DNA of 64,000 nucleotides from Agelas oroides (GCA_949130485.1 OX422187.1:5374659-5438658), one strand, 5' to 3'; positions 46,401-57,879 are shown, counted from the first letter of the stretch. Translations and numbers: made by a program. Notes: generated by a model not told the origin, from the sequence alone.

Positions 46401-49400
46401 TGATTGATCATGTCATGCACGTATCAATAATGTGGGTGATAACAGTGTACATTGTGCAGATTACCATGGGTGCAAGCTGGAGGTTATGGGTCTGAATCAA
46501 GCCATTTAAGCCAGTGGTTTGTTGCCTATAGTCAGACAAAAGTGCGCCAGCACTATGCATCTGGTTTCTTCATCATTTTTATGGCATCTAATCAGGAACA
46601 AGCATTTGCAATGTAGTTATAGGCTAAGTATGCATGCTTGGTATTGGCCAAAATGTGTCCTGTACAGTGGGGAACGTATGCATAACAAATCAAGGCCTGC
46701 CATTTTTCACAGAGATGTGGTTCATTGATTGTTCATGAATATATGGAGTAAAGATAACAGTTGACTTCAAGCAGTGGCATAGCCAAGGATACCCAGGTAC
46801 AGCATGGGCCCAGAGTTAGTAACGTCTACACAAAAGCATCTAAGGAGACTAGGGACATGTTTCCCATGTACATATTACATATTTAAGGAGTGCGACCAAG
46901 CACCACCCTAGTTCACTTATCTGTACAGAACTGTTAGTATTAGTCGTTGATGGTCAGCTCCACTAGTCTGTGGTCAGCATCATGCATGCTACACATACTT
47001 TTCCTATCTTATTCACTTGCCATGTGTATTGCCATGCATGAGCTACTATGCCTCCCAGTGCTTGTCATCACAAAAATTAGAAAAGTAGAGCCACTGCCAT
47101 GGAGGCCAGACTACAGTGGTATCCGAGTGCAGAGCCACTGTCGGAGGCCAGGCTACAGTGGTATCAGAACGTAGAGCCACTGTCGGAGGCCAGGCTACAG
47201 TGGTATCAGAACGTAGAGCCACTGTCGGAGGCCAGGCTATAGTGGTATCAGAACGTAGAGCCACTGTCGGAGGCCAGGCTACAGTGGTATCAGAACGTAG
47301 AGCCACTGTCGGAGGCCAGGCTACAGTGGTATCCGAATGCAGAGCCACTGTCGGAGGCCAGGCTACAGTGGTATCAGAACGTAGAGCCACTGTCGGAGGC
47401 CAGGCTACAGTGGTATCAGAACGTAGAGCCACTGTCGGAGGCCAGGCTAAGTGGTATCAGAACGTAGAGCCACTGCCATGGAGGCCAGGCTACAGTGGTA
47501 TCAGAACGTAGAGCCACTGTCGGAGGCCAGGCTAAGTGGTATCAGAACATAGAGCCACTGCCATGGAGGCCAGGCTACAGTGGTATCAGAACGTAGAGCC
47601 ACTGCCATGGAGGCCAGGCTACAGTGGTATCAGAACGTAGAGCCACTGCCATGGAGGCCAGGCTACAGTGGTATCAGAACGTAGAGCCACTGCCATGGAG
47701 GCCAGGCTACAGTGGTATCAGAACGTAGAGCCACTGTCGGAGGCCAGGCTACAGTGGTATCAGAACGTAGAGCCACTGTCGGAGGCCAGGCTACCTTATT
47801 CATTTTCACCCTGTGCATTCATTTCAAGTGTGTGTTTGATGGAGTGTACGGTTTACGAAAGATTTGTAGCTCACAGAATATTTGTCGATGGTCCATTTGT
47901 TTGCTATAGGCTCACATGGTAATCCCCGATAGCTCTTTCCTACATTGTGTGGCAGTGGAGTCTGAAGGAAAGGTGCAGTATGCAACATTTGCCTTTGGTA
48001 GGTATGGCTAAGAAACTGTAATAGAGTGGTCTGTAGCAGTACTGTACGTGCTCCTTGCTTGCAGACACAGGTGATAACATGAAGGCTGTACAATCCATGG
48101 ACAATAGCAGCAAGTTACAGTACTGCCAGCTAAGTATGGTAAGGATTCAGAACTGTTAAGTATGGTATAACCATTGTGTTTGTGGATACATTACCTACAA
48201 AACTGCTCCTGCCAATTTCTGTATGATTTCCCTTGCCAAAATGCGTCATGGATACCTTTTACAGGTCTGTGGTATTAGCTATACTCTTGGTGTGCATATA
48301 GTGTTAATGTTGCTAACATGCAGTATTCTCTAATAGTGCACGGGTAGTGGTAAAATAGTGTACTGTAAATAATTATAGGTCTACATAATATGTATATGTA
48401 GTAGTTGTTATACGGTGTGTATTATAAATATAATCTACATTGTGTACTGTAAACACTGCTCATCTGTTGGCAAGACAGTGGTTTAATTTGAAATGTATTC
48501 ATATCGATGTTTTAATAGAATGCATCATATTACAGTAGTCTGCGAGCAATACAGGGATATTGCACTTTTATCCTGTATTGCTTGCGAGAGATGTCCAGGA
48601 TTGCCATCAAAGGCTTAGTAGTGCCTTTGATCTCCTTTTGTTCTTTCTTTGTTCTCTAATCCCAACCCTAACCCTAACCCTAACCCTAACCCCCCCTCCT
48701 AACAATGCATTGTTGGCAAACCTGGACATGTATGTATATTGCTCACAGACTAGCATAATAAGATATATTTCATCTCCCTGTATATAGTGGAGACATTGTC
48801 CAATGTGTACGTATAATAACATACTCTAAATCTATACATTTCTCTGCTTCCAATGCACACCACATTTTTGTGCCTTCAATTAATACTCATTCAATCGTGT
48901 GGTTTCTACTGTTGTACACACTATACCATCACTCTATAGGACACTGCAGTTAAGAAACTGGGCTACACTACTACCAGACTGTGGCCTCCTGAGGTACACA
49001 ACTACATGTAGTACCAAGTCTTATTGTGATGTAGTTTAGGAAAGACTGCATGCCTTGTGAAGAGGGCACATCAACCGAGAAGGGAAGAAGGAAGACCAGA
49101 CGTTATTTCTCGCTATGTACAAGGCCTTGCCAGCTGACTTTATGCATTGTCCTTTCCATGATTTTGGATTATCGTAAGAATAACATAGCTTGCCAAAAAC
49201 AATGCAGGGTGGTCAAAGGTGGCATACACTGGTGTTTTTCACTAGAGGTATTATACTATATACTACCTAAGTTGCAACCACATTGTATTTAATGCTGCAC
49301 AGATATGTAGTTTAAAGTCTCAGTGCATGCCTTTCCATGCACTTTTTGTCATGTCCATACAGTGCACCACATGTAGCCTGTGGACAGCCCAGCTCTTCCC

Positions 49401-49817
49401 AGTCTTTGAGAGCAGGCTAGAGTCTTCCTGCTATGCCATCACCATGATTAGGTGCCTCAGGGGCCTTCAGGAACCCTCAGAATGTTGTAAGATATGCACG
49501 TGGAGTGTGTGTATGTGTGTATGACATGTGGTACTTGACAGCATTAGTTGACCAATATCCATAGCCTTTAGGATGATCAGCTTGACCATGCATGTTTATA
49601 CAAGCCATTCTCCATGTTCTCCTATCTACGCATGAAGTGGCCATGTTGGGCTTACGTTGTCAAACTACTCATTCATTGTATGTTACAACACTTTTTCATT
49701 GTAGCTTCATCCACATGGATTTCGGTTGCTGACATGCTGAAGTCAAAGTCTACTGCATGTCTTCTGGCATATCACAGCGAATTGAGAGCAACGATTTTGA
49801 AGTTTGCAGCAAACTAA
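37403..49817 (+). CDS. FPGT: Fucose-1-phosphate guanylyltransferase (GDP-fucose pyrophosphorylase)
   Basis: Nineteen exons join in frame (1803 nt, 600 aa, close to the vertebrate length): 37403-37515, 38427-38537, 38933-39042, 39398-39487, 40424-40497, 40787-40832, 41143-41268, 42104-42207, 44302-44358, 44543-44629, 45204-45317, 45609-45741, 45941-46028, 46297-46393, 47910-47997, 48065-48138, 48940-48993, 49363-49486, 49705-49817. The enzyme joins GTP and L-fucose-1-phosphate to GDP-L-fucose in the cytosolic salvage pathway. Family hallmarks are PFWDIVVVTA, FSDPPGAKIGSGGAT (nucleotide-binding loop, about residue 80), IHAGGYSQRLP, LGKVFMALPCGNP, CEIDAYGDFLQALGP and SVGAGTVVEYCTLEEG (hexapeptide-like beta-helix turn). 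C-terminal segments SLWTAQLFPVF and ISVADMLKSKS also match. Intron 1 uses an AAAG acceptor. No breaks were seen. The coding sequence is interrupted by very pyrimidine-rich introns. Confidence 0.95.
38724..38832. mobile_element. MULE-like MITE in FPGT intron 2
   Basis: TAGTCTCAATCCCAGACC at the left and GGTCTGTAAACCAGACTA at the right. The flanks GCTTCATAC and GCTTCAAAC match at eight of nine positions, so the target duplication is slightly eroded. Confidence 0.7.
39128..39397 (+). repeat. Polypyrimidine tract, FPGT intron 3
   Basis: About 270 nt almost only C and T, running straight to the CAG acceptor of exon 4. Reading frames over it are Ser/Pro/Leu artefacts. Confidence 0.95.
39632..39879. 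mobile_element. MITE in FPGT intron 4
   Basis: AGACAAGAACGGGCGG at the left pairs with the right end CCGCCCGTTCTTATGCGCTC followed by TTGTCT, and a second inner pair (AGTACGGTTCAAT against ATTGAACCGTACT) follows. 248 bp. Family unassigned. Confidence 0.7.
40867..41130 (+). repeat. Polypyrimidine tract, FPGT intron 6
   Basis: About 265 nt of C/T begin about 35 nt after the exon 6 donor and reach nearly to the exon 7 acceptor, so almost the whole intron is pyrimidine. Confidence 0.95.
41780..41900. mobile_element. GCCTCGTTCC-ended hairpin MITE, FPGT intron 7
   Basis: AGCCTCGTTCCAAAGCC pairs with GGCTTGGGAACAAGGCT, with an inner TCTCCCAG/CTGGGAG-type pair. A sister copy lies at about 42233-42313, and shorter relatives at 24600, 50145, 56755 and 62506. 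Confidence 0.65.
41940..42103 (+). repeat. Polypyrimidine tract, FPGT intron 7
   Basis: About 160 nt, nearly all C/T, ending at the CAG acceptor of exon 8. Confidence 0.95.
42863..43632. mobile_element. 770-bp MULE-like carrier element, FPGT intron 8
   Basis: The ends TAGTCTCGGAGCCAGACC and GGTCTGGTTCCGAGACTA start inverted repeats of about 70 bp. TCCAGTGAT flanks both sides exactly (42854-42862, 43633-43641). The interior is CpG-richer and has open frames on both strands (42986-43402 plus; 43043-43360 minus), with a minus-strand ATG near 43470 (MANLIDEPAIDTR). No transposase is recognisable. The inside could be captured host sequence, as in Pack-MULEs. Confidence 0.8.
43686..43878. mobile_element. 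Pogo-like MITE, FPGT intron 8
   Basis: CAGTAGGAAGTCACTTATCT at the left and AGATAAGTGACTTCCTACTG at the right are perfectly inverted and lie between TA dinucleotides. It shares its ends with the element at 31105-31682. Confidence 0.85.
46090..46294 (+). repeat. Polypyrimidine tract, FPGT intron 13
   Basis: About 205 nt, nearly all C/T, ending at the CTAG acceptor of exon 14. A shorter tract (45168-45202) precedes exon 11. Confidence 0.95.
47083..47793. repeat. 42/44-bp minisatellite, FPGT intron 14
   Basis: About 17 units of GTAGAGCCACTGTCGGAGGC followed by CAGGCTACAGTGGTATCAGAAC, with a second type in which TGTCGG is TGCCATGG. The two unit types are segregated, 42-bp units mostly first and 44-bp units later. 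Open frames on both strands follow from the multiple-of-three unit. Confidence 0.95.
48540..48590. repeat. Imperfect hairpin, FPGT intron 16
   Basis: GCGAGCAATACAGGGATA pairs with TATCCTGTATTGCTTGCG around a short loop. Confidence 0.6.
48664..48691 (-). repeat. Interstitial telomere-like repeat
   Basis: About four units of CCCTAA (TTAGGG on the minus strand), preceded by CCCAA and followed by a C-run, inside FPGT intron 16. Short interstitial telomeric arrays often mark old double-strand break repair. Confidence 0.85.
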
Positions 49818-50002
49818 CCCTTCATGAACAGCCATTCAATTCTATATTCTTTAGAGTTTTTGTTGTACACAAATGGAAAGTAAAACTCTTCATAATCATG
49901 GAACTGTATTTGACAAAGCTGGCCAGCTTGTTTGGATGTGTCCAACTTTGCCAGTGTGATAATGGAAAATCATACTGGTAGGTGCAAGCTCTGGGCACTT
50001 TG

Positions 50003-50044
50003 GAACTCAGCTCTGCATGCATGACTGCATGCAGAGCTGAGTTC
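50003..50044 (+). repeat. Perfect 19-bp hairpin downstream of FPGT
   Basis: GAACTCAGCTCTGCATGCA (50003-50021), loop TGAC, then its exact complement (50026-50044). It lies about 190 nt after the FPGT stop, so possibly in the 3' UTR. The duplicated FPGT end at 58 kb lacks it. Confidence 0.85.
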
Positions 50045-50144
50045 AGTTATATGAGATGGTTCACAATCAATGTGGAATTCACCCACTTATTCAGGCATTT
50101 GCCGGCCATCTGTTTCATGCAAGATGACACTCCAGTCAGTACCT

Positions 50145-50206
50145 ATAGCCCTTGTTCCCAGGCTTTCCCCTTGATGGGACGAGGGGAGAGCCTGGGAACA
50201 AGGCTG
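50145..50206. mobile_element. GCCTTGTTCCCAGG hairpin MITE
   Basis: CCTTGTTCCCAGGCTTTCCCC is inverted at the right end, with CAGTACC on both flanks. About 60 bp. Same family as 56755-56812. Confidence 0.7.
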
Positions 50207-50550
50207 TCAGTACCATCATCTGTGGATTGGTTCCTCAGCCTTAGCTCTTGAACCATAGAGATTTCATTATAAAATGTCTATATAATTATACTCACTTTTT
50301 TTAGTGAGGTTGGCTAGGAGAGAAAACTTTACATCATGTGAGGCTTTTACCATGTATGTAGTTTATTTTTTTTGCATGAAGTGTGTTACAGATCCAGTAG
50401 TAGTTTGTTTGTTTTTATAGTTGTTTTTGTTTAGACCGTTATAAACTGAAATACCTGCAGAGATTAGTGTTGGTATGTATTTCATTGTATATGTACTTCT
50501 TCAAACTTAATGCTCCCATCAATAGCATCAGAATGACTTGCTATACGTAA

Positions 50551-50660
50551 TGCTTGCTTGGAGACCTAAACTTTTGTACTGCTTGCTTGGAGATCTAAAC
50601 TTTTGTACTGCTTGCTTGGAGACCTAAACTTTTGTACTGCTTGCTTGGAGACCTAAACTT
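50551..50660. repeat. 29-bp tandem repeat, four units
   Basis: TGCTTGCTTGGAGACCTAAA followed by CTTTTGTAC, four nearly identical copies. Confidence 0.9.
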
Positions 50661-52120
50661 GCCCTCTGACTCTATTTGCATGTATGAAGCCTTACTGTCA
50701 ACTGAGCAACCCCTTCCCATGCAACATTACTCAAGATCATGCATGTACTGGAGGCTATACGTACCTGAAAGCAACAAGGATACTTTGGAATGAATATAGA
50801 AGTGCAGTGCAGATTTATTATGTACTCATTTGGAGATCGATGTTTACCAATGTAATATGATATGCAGCCAAGCAATCCTTTATGGATGTGCACTGTGTTG
50901 AGTAGAAATGCAAAGAACTGAACAACTAACTTGACATACACGCATGATGTATTTCAGTACACTGCGTACAATGTTGCATCTGTGAATACAATGCATGCAG
51001 TACATTGTATACTCACAAAGTCAGAGTGAAATTTATGACAACTTCAAATTGTTCATCAAAGGTTGGCTGGTTGTTGTTGTGATGCAGTGCAAAGTCCCCC
51101 AAGTAGATCTAGAATGTGCACATTGCTTTGCTCAGTATCGAAATTACAAAAATAGCGTCTCACACATAATAGCGCAGCCACTTACACAGATTATAATTAT
51201 CAACATGCAGTAATTTATCCAGGAGAGTCTCCCATTTTCAGTACGTACCAACACCAATGCCATTACACTGGTTGAACTAAGTTGTTTACAGTCTGCAAAG
51301 TGTTCTTCCTCCTTATTATATTAGCTGCTTTAATCTGCAACCCCTAAACTGCACCAGTAGTAGTCTTACATACTGAAGCCAAGGTGTTGCTACTGTCTGA
51401 AAAATGAACAGGATCTGATCGGTCAGCAACCCATGCATACTAATAACCTTCTGTCACTTTTCTGGAGGTTGAGAGATGGTCTGGCTTGATAGACTAACCC
51501 TTATGTAGTAATAACCCTGTGTATAATTGGAAAAAATTGACCACACTGAGTTCTAGCTATTACCTATAGCACCTTTGATGTATTCCAACTGACCAGCTTT
51601 GTAGCAATTGTGGAATATAATGGCTAGAAACTGGCATCTGACAAAAAGTACCCAAATGTAGATGGGAAACACAAACTACAGCAATGCTGTTGTGGATGTG
51701 TGCAGAACACATCAATCACTTTGAGTCTTCAATTCATGCAGGCAAGAATGCTCTTGATGAATCACTTCTGACTATCCTACCTTAAGTGTAAGGTATATTT
51801 CCTGTTGTCTACAGAGTATCAACACTGTAGCACCTTTCATGTGCTTACCTACTATTGGAATGTCATTGGTAGACATAAACAGTACCTATATTTGGACGTT
51901 CTGCACGCAATATTATTACAGCAACCTTATTTGGTGTTTTAGTTACACACCCAGGAATGAGGTTGTTAGGCTTGTACATATATATATATATATACCGGTA
52001 TTATGAGGTAGAGTATGCTGGTGCTTCTTAATACGTACTTGATTGCAGTATACACTTGTGAGTGCAGTCGATCTGTATGCCACTAAGTTGAACAACAAAG
52101 GCTTGTGTGAGTTGCTTTGC
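50661..52120. other. Intergenic region before the beta-helix receptor
   Basis: AT-rich, with short frames only. A short (TA)n run occurs at about 51980-51995, close to the receptor start. A MULE-end remnant (GGTCTGGCTTGATAGACTAA) lies at about 51479. No gene was recognised. Confidence 0.4.
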
Positions 52121-55100
52121 ATGGACATGAATCATTTGGCATTGCTTCTTACTCTGGTTGGGTGTTTCTCCCAATTTGTGGATGGAAAAGTGTACTATGT
52201 TAGGCCTAGTGTTGAGGGTTCTGAAAGTGCCCCCCAGTGTCCCCCTGGACCTTGCCACACACTTCAGTACTATGAATCTAACTCTGAATGGTCACTGAAT
52301 TTGGAATCCAACACCACAATATACTTCATGTCTGGTGTCCACATATTAGACCATGTGCTCTCATTCAAGAGAGTGGACAATCTGTCACTAGTTGGCAGTA
52401 TTAAACACCCACAGAGTGCTACCCTTCGAGAACAAGAACCATCCACTAAAATTGTGTGTAGAGGAAAAAATGGATTCCTGTTTGAAAACATAACATCTTT
52501 GTTGATTGCCAATCTCTCCATTGGAAACTGTGGACGGGAAGTTAAAGACCTTCCTCACTATGCCTTTGCAGTGGATATTGTGTCTGTTACCAATCTCAGT
52601 ATCTCTGGTATTGTGGTAAGGAACAGCACTGGGTATGGACTAAGAGCTTACAATGTTATTGGAACATCAGTGATTTCTAATTCCCTATTCATTTACAATG
52701 GCTGGAATGAGAACTACACTGGTGCACATGCTAGAATCTCATTTGATATGGATTTGGACAATTGTGTCAAATATGCTGCAGACTCACTGTCATTTGTTAT
52801 TGAATCTTCACAATTTCTCCATGGGTACGATCATTCCTTTATAGAGAATACTAGCCTTGTATCAGGTGGCCTTCAGATTACTCAGTCTTCCTCATGCTTA
52901 GACTTCAACATTTATATCAGAAACGTGGTTCTGTCCAGCAATAAACCAACTGGAAATCTTGTAATAGTGGCAGAGGAACCTTGGAATACAACTTCCTCAA
53001 CACACATTACTATTGAGAATACGCTTATTGAAAAGGGACTCTCCCAAACTGGTGGAGGTGGAAAAATTAAGTTTTACTCTGATTCACGGGTACCATGCTC
53101 AAATTCCACTAGAAAGACAAACACGCTACGCGTCATAAATTCCTTCTTTGTTGAGAATACTGCAGTACAAGGTGGTGGTCTACAGGTTTTTTTCAGAAAG
53201 TATGTCAAAGTTATCAGGTGGAGATTAATGGTGTCACATTTAGCAGGAATAGTGCAAGAGGACAAATTGAACACAATCGTACAGGCAAGTATGTGAATTC
53301 ACATGTATATGGTGGAAATTTGGCGTTGACCTTAATATCTCAAAGAGAGTATTCCACTGGTCAAATCTACATTAATATTGAAAACTGTACAGTTGAACAT
53401 GGAACGGCTCCATTTGCAGGAGGGATAAGTATTTATATTTCCCACGGAGATGGGTTATATGGAAAGTGTGAAAACACACAATCAATAAAGCAACCTTCCA
53501 TTGTGAATATCTCGAACACAAAGGTTATTGGAAATAAGGCAATATTAACAACTGGTGGACTAGGAATTACTGTTTACGATATTTGCAAGCACTACAAACT
53601 GAATATGAATGGTGTTTTGTTCAGAGAAAATAGTGGTAGTATTAATGGTGGAAATCTTCGAATATTGGTTCATAACCACACAATTCTGCCGTCCATTGTA
53701 ATTGATAACTGTATTTTTGAATCTGGGATTTCCCGTATTGGTGCTGGAATGTACATGTACCTAGAGAGACCTTTGCTTAGCACTGATAGGGTTCAGAATG
53801 CTTGGTATTCAGTGTTAAATAGTCACTTCATCGGTAACAGAGATGGTGGTGGAGCCAAAATTGAACTTTGGGAAACATCTCAACTGAGCAGGTGCTACCA
53901 GGATCAACATGCTACATATTCAATAAAATTTGAAAATTGCACATTCACAAACAATTTAGGGTGGCCATCCTCAGCACTTAGCATTGAGAACAGAAATTCA
54001 CGTTTCATGCCATTGTATGACAATGTTTTGCTAAGAAACATATCCATTAGTAACAACTACATTCCTCAAAAATATGAAAATGTCTATAGTTTGTCTGGCC
54101 AATGGGATCCCATTACCTTTGTGGTCATTCGATTTTCCACTGTATACCTTTACAGTGTGGATGCTACAATATCAAACTGTACATTTACTAGTAACAACAG
54201 CACTGGTTTACTTGCTATTGAGGCAAACCTATACTTTGAAGACAGTGTTGTTTTCAGCAACAATACTGGTAGAAGAGGAGGAGGACTGTCTCTGATCAAC
54301 TCATACATTATTGTAAAACCAAATACAAGACTTCAGTTTGTAAACAACCATGCAAAACACGTAGGAGGTGCCATCTATGTTAAACAAGACTCCCTGACTT
54401 GTTTTGTGCAACCAAGGGTGCATTTCAGCACCAACAGCGTAACAAAGATTTGGGTCGCAAACAATAGTGCAGTTGAAGCTGGCAGCGATTTGTATGGTGG
54501 ATACATAAAGCGAGCATGTTTTAATGTTACCTTCAAACTTGTTAATGTAGATAAAAGGGATTTGTCTGCAGTCTCTTCAGACCCTCTTGGAACTTGTTTC
54601 TGTGAACTTGCAAAGCCGAATTGCACCAAGCGTATTCACTATGTTGAAGTGTACCCTGGAGACACCTTTAATATTTCAGTTGTGCTTGTTGGGCTTGCGT
54701 TTGGTACTGTCCCCGGAGTTGTGCATGCTACCATCAAACAACATACTGCACTAAACCACTCCTCACTGGATATACTGCAACAGTCACAATCTGTTACAGG
54801 CAACTGCACAACTGTATTTTATACTCTGTCCTCTGGAAACAAAACTGAAGAAATAGATCTTAATCCAACAGTCCCCGAGGCACTACTATTGAAATCCCCA
54901 TTTTTCATTAAAGTTAAGCTTCTTCCATGTCCACTGGGATTCTCTTTGTCAGGCAGTCCTCCTAAATGTGACTGTGCATCACCACTGAATGACAGCACAG
55001 TTTTCCAGTGTAACATTCACAACCAAACAATTCACTACCCTGCAGGAATGTGGCTAGGTTATAATGGTCTCCACAATGTGAATACATCAACAACTATTGT

Positions 55101-56532
55101 TGCTAATGGCACTATCAAAAGTACTGGCATCATTCAACATAATCACTGTCCATTTGACTACTGCAAGCGTGGTTTCACAGACATTAACTTGGAAGAGCAG
55201 GATGAGCAGTGTGCCTTCAACCATTCAGGTGTTCTCTGTGGTGGATGTCGTCAGGGATTCAGTCTAGCTCTAGGAAGTTCACAATGTTTAAAATGTTCTA
55301 ACTCACACCTGTTACTAATGTTTGCTTTCCTAGCAGCTGGTGTTATGTTAGTGGTATTCCTCACTGTATGCAGCTTAACTGTTGCTGAAGGGACGCTGGG
55401 AGCACTTGTCTTTTATGCCAACATCATCCAAGTAAATTCACCAATCTTTTTTCAAGGTGGAAAAACTTACATATTATCTACATTCATCGCATGGCTTAAC
55501 CTTGATCTAGGAATCCAGACCTGTTTTAGTGATGGTCTGGACATGTATACCAAGGCCTGGTTGCAGTTTGTCTTTCCCATCTACATTTGGGTACTGGTGG
55601 TTGCAATGATAATTTCCAGTCATTATTCCACAACTGCTGCAAAGTTGGTCAGTCGGAATGCTCCAAAGGTACTAGCAACTCTTTTTCTACTCTCCTATGC
55701 CAAGCTCCTTCGCATCACAATCACCATTCTCTCATTCACTACCATGGAGTATCCTGATCATACAAAGCGGTTGCTGTGGCTTCCTGATGGAAATGTGGGT
55801 TACCTTCAAGGAAAGCACATTCCACTCTTCATGACAGCAATCTTTGTTCTAACAGCATCTGTTTTGTTTGCCACTGCAGTTCTACTGATGCAATGTCTTC
55901 AAAGATGGTCATGGCATTGGCTACTTAGCTGGTTTTGGAGGATTAAGCCAATCTTAGATGCCTATGGAGGACCTTACAAGGACAAATATCGCTTCTGGAC
56001 TGGAATGTTCCTTCTTCTTCGCATATTTCTCTTCCTAGGTTATGCAGTAAATACACTGGGTGATGAAAATCTCAATCTTCTCATCACCACTGTAGTAATT
56101 GCATGTATTCTTTGTCTAAAGTGTACCTTTGAGGGAATTTATCGAAATTGGATTCTGGATATTCTGGAAAACATATTCCTTGTGAACTTAATAACTGTTT
56201 CCGCTGTTGCATCATATATTCAGGATGGAGGGAAATTGTCAGCTGTCACCAACACATCCATTGGAATTGCATTTGTGATATTTATCGTGATTCTCTTTTA
56301 CCACATTTATAAATACATTGTAAAACCTCAATGCCAGAAGTGCGCACAAAGGTGTTTGAGTGCCAGACGTAACTCTAAATCACATCGAGAATTATCGCAA
56401 ATTGCTGTTGAAGATGAAAGTACAGATTCAAACTCATCTGATACTCAGCCTAATCCTAGATCAATGCAGCCGCTTAGATTGACATTTGATGAAAACGATG
56501 AGCCCATTCTTGTCATAGATGAAGAGAACTAA
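52121..56532 (+). CDS. Beta-helix (PMP-like repeat) multi-pass membrane receptor
   Basis: An apparently intronless gene of about 1,470 aa. I chose ATG 52121 because it starts a clean signal peptide (MDMNHLALLLTLVGCF). The first part (52121 to about 53188) and the second (to stop 56532) lie in different frames, meeting at a run of seven T (53187-53193). The ectodomain has many Asn-rich FxxN and GGxL/GGAI repeats (FFVENTAVQGGGL, FVNNHAKHVGGAIYV), as in right-handed beta-helix or chlamydial PMP repeats, with many N-glycosylation sites. A Cys-rich knot (CGGCRQGFSLALGSSQCLKC) precedes about ten hydrophobic segments, starting at LLLMFAFLAAGVMLVVFL, and a short acidic tail ends in ILVIDEEN. Similar beta-helix plus multi-TM proteins are expanded in sponges and some protists. 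Ligand and function are unknown. The frame change could be a homopolymer error, a real mutation or programmed slippage. Confidence 0.8.
53187..53194 (+). other. Frame junction at slippery-type heptamer
   Basis: In the upstream frame the codons read GTT TTT TTC, that is T TTT TTC, a canonical X XXY YYZ slippery site. A -1 slip gives FFQKVCQ and leads exactly into the downstream frame (EINGVTF). A missing T in the assembly would give the same result. Confidence 0.6.
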
Positions 56533-57470
56533 CTGACTGGTTGCAGTGAAAACATTCACTTACATGAACATATTAATTCATTTTAGTAAGAATACAAACA
56601 GACATAGCTACATGTAAAAATGTGCCCCCATCAGTATTTCCAACGTGGAAATTGCATACTATAGCTAATGTTATTTTTCAGTGCTACATATATTATGTAT
56701 TCATGTTCAATGTTCTGGCAATACATCTGATGTCTTACCCCAGTGTTTGTTAATCATTCCCAGGCTCTCCCCTCGCCCCGATGGACGAGGAGAGAGCCTG
56801 GGAACGAGGCTAGTTAATTGTAGTACTAGTAATTCCAGTGACAAATGGTCTACATAAACGTTTTAGTGATCCTCATTTGGTTGCTGGTTGGTGTTTAGTG
56901 TTTCTCAAATCAAAACAAACCTCCACTTTAATGCAACATTTTAGGCACCTTACCACCAAGGTTCTCATTGTATTATACCATCACAGCTGTATACAGAGAC
57001 ACTCAAATAAACATCTGTACAGTACAATGCAATTGATGCAAGCAGCACAACTAATAGGTAGTGCAGGTAGTATTACACCCCGAGCAAAGAAAAAAAAAAA
57101 ATCTGGGATGAAATAGCCATATGATTGCTTGTGTGTGCTTACTATTATTTCTCTATGAGCCTGAGAGGACTTACTCAAGTTTAATATGACAGCTGAAATA
57201 TTTATGGTGCAAGCACTAAAGCTGAGAGCTAATCCATGACGACTGCATTGGGCCAAATATTAGACAAATTTGTAAATATATAAATTGACTGATAACAAAC
57301 TACATCTATTTTTTCATAGCAAACTATGTCTATTAGCTAGAAATATCTACTGACTGACTGTTTTTCACTGAGTGAGCACAGACACACGCTGACACTTTAG
57401 TCTCATTCCCAACGACGCTACTTCATGCTTAGATCATCTTGCCTCAAACTGGAAACAATGAGATTTACAT
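56533..57470. other. Downstream region of receptor gene
   Basis: AT-rich. It contains the hairpin MITE at 56755 and AATAAA at about 57005, the first plus-strand poly(A)-like hexamer noted after the receptor stop. An A-run lies at 57090. No gene was recognised. Confidence 0.4.
56755..56812. mobile_element. GCCTCGTTCCCAGG hairpin MITE
   Basis: ATTCCCAGGCTCTCCCCTCG pairs with CGAGGAGAGAGCCTGGGAA. GTTAAT occurs on both flanks. About 58 bp with almost no loop. Confidence 0.75.
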
Positions 57471-57477
57471 GAAGTAA

Positions 57478-57660
57478 AATAGAGGAAAGTGAAAGGCCAA
57501 CAGTCGCTGGGAATCAGCACTCTGCCACTGAGCTACAACTACCAGCCCTCACAATCCTCTATATCCACTGCCTCCGTACCCAGGTGTCCTGACTTTGATT
57601 CCCAGTGACTGCCAGCCTTTTCACTTTCCTCTGTTTCACCACATAACATCTAAATCTCTT
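57478..57660. mobile_element. Rearranged tRNA-derived SINE pieces
   Basis: The minus strand at 57550-57478 has a perfect A-box-like TAGCTCAGTGGCAGAGTGC and then the SINE tail. The plus strand at 57577-57660 has the B-box side (GATTCCCAGTGACTG) and the tail GCCTTTTCACTTTCCTCT running to CATAACATCTAAAT. The two pieces lie head to head and match the SINE at 19.5 kb. Confidence 0.7.
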
Positions 57661-57879
57661 TGTTGATTCAATTGCTTCTTCTGGATATGGGTGTTATTTA
57701 AGTTCATCTTGGAGTGTAATCAGAGAGTTGTTAGACTCCCTATGTACATGGATACTCAATTTATAGAAATGGTTAAAAGTTACCTAGTATAGTAGCATGT
57801 ATTTTTTGTTTGAAGTGTACCTATGAGTAAGCTAGAAAATATAGTCCAAGATTATTAAAATACCGATTAATTGGGCATC

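Noticed and set aside
47046-47511. Long open frames on both strands over the FPGT intron 14 array
   Set aside because: The 42-bp unit is a multiple of three, so any stop-free frame stays open; both strands are open and the array lies within an intron.
48664-48691. Chromosome end
   Set aside because: Only about four units, inside an intron with gene exons on both sides.
49363-49524. FPGT ending at the stop at 49524
   Set aside because: A strong donor at 49487 and exon 49705-49817 restore the conserved FPGT C-terminus, so this stop lies in an intron of the main form.
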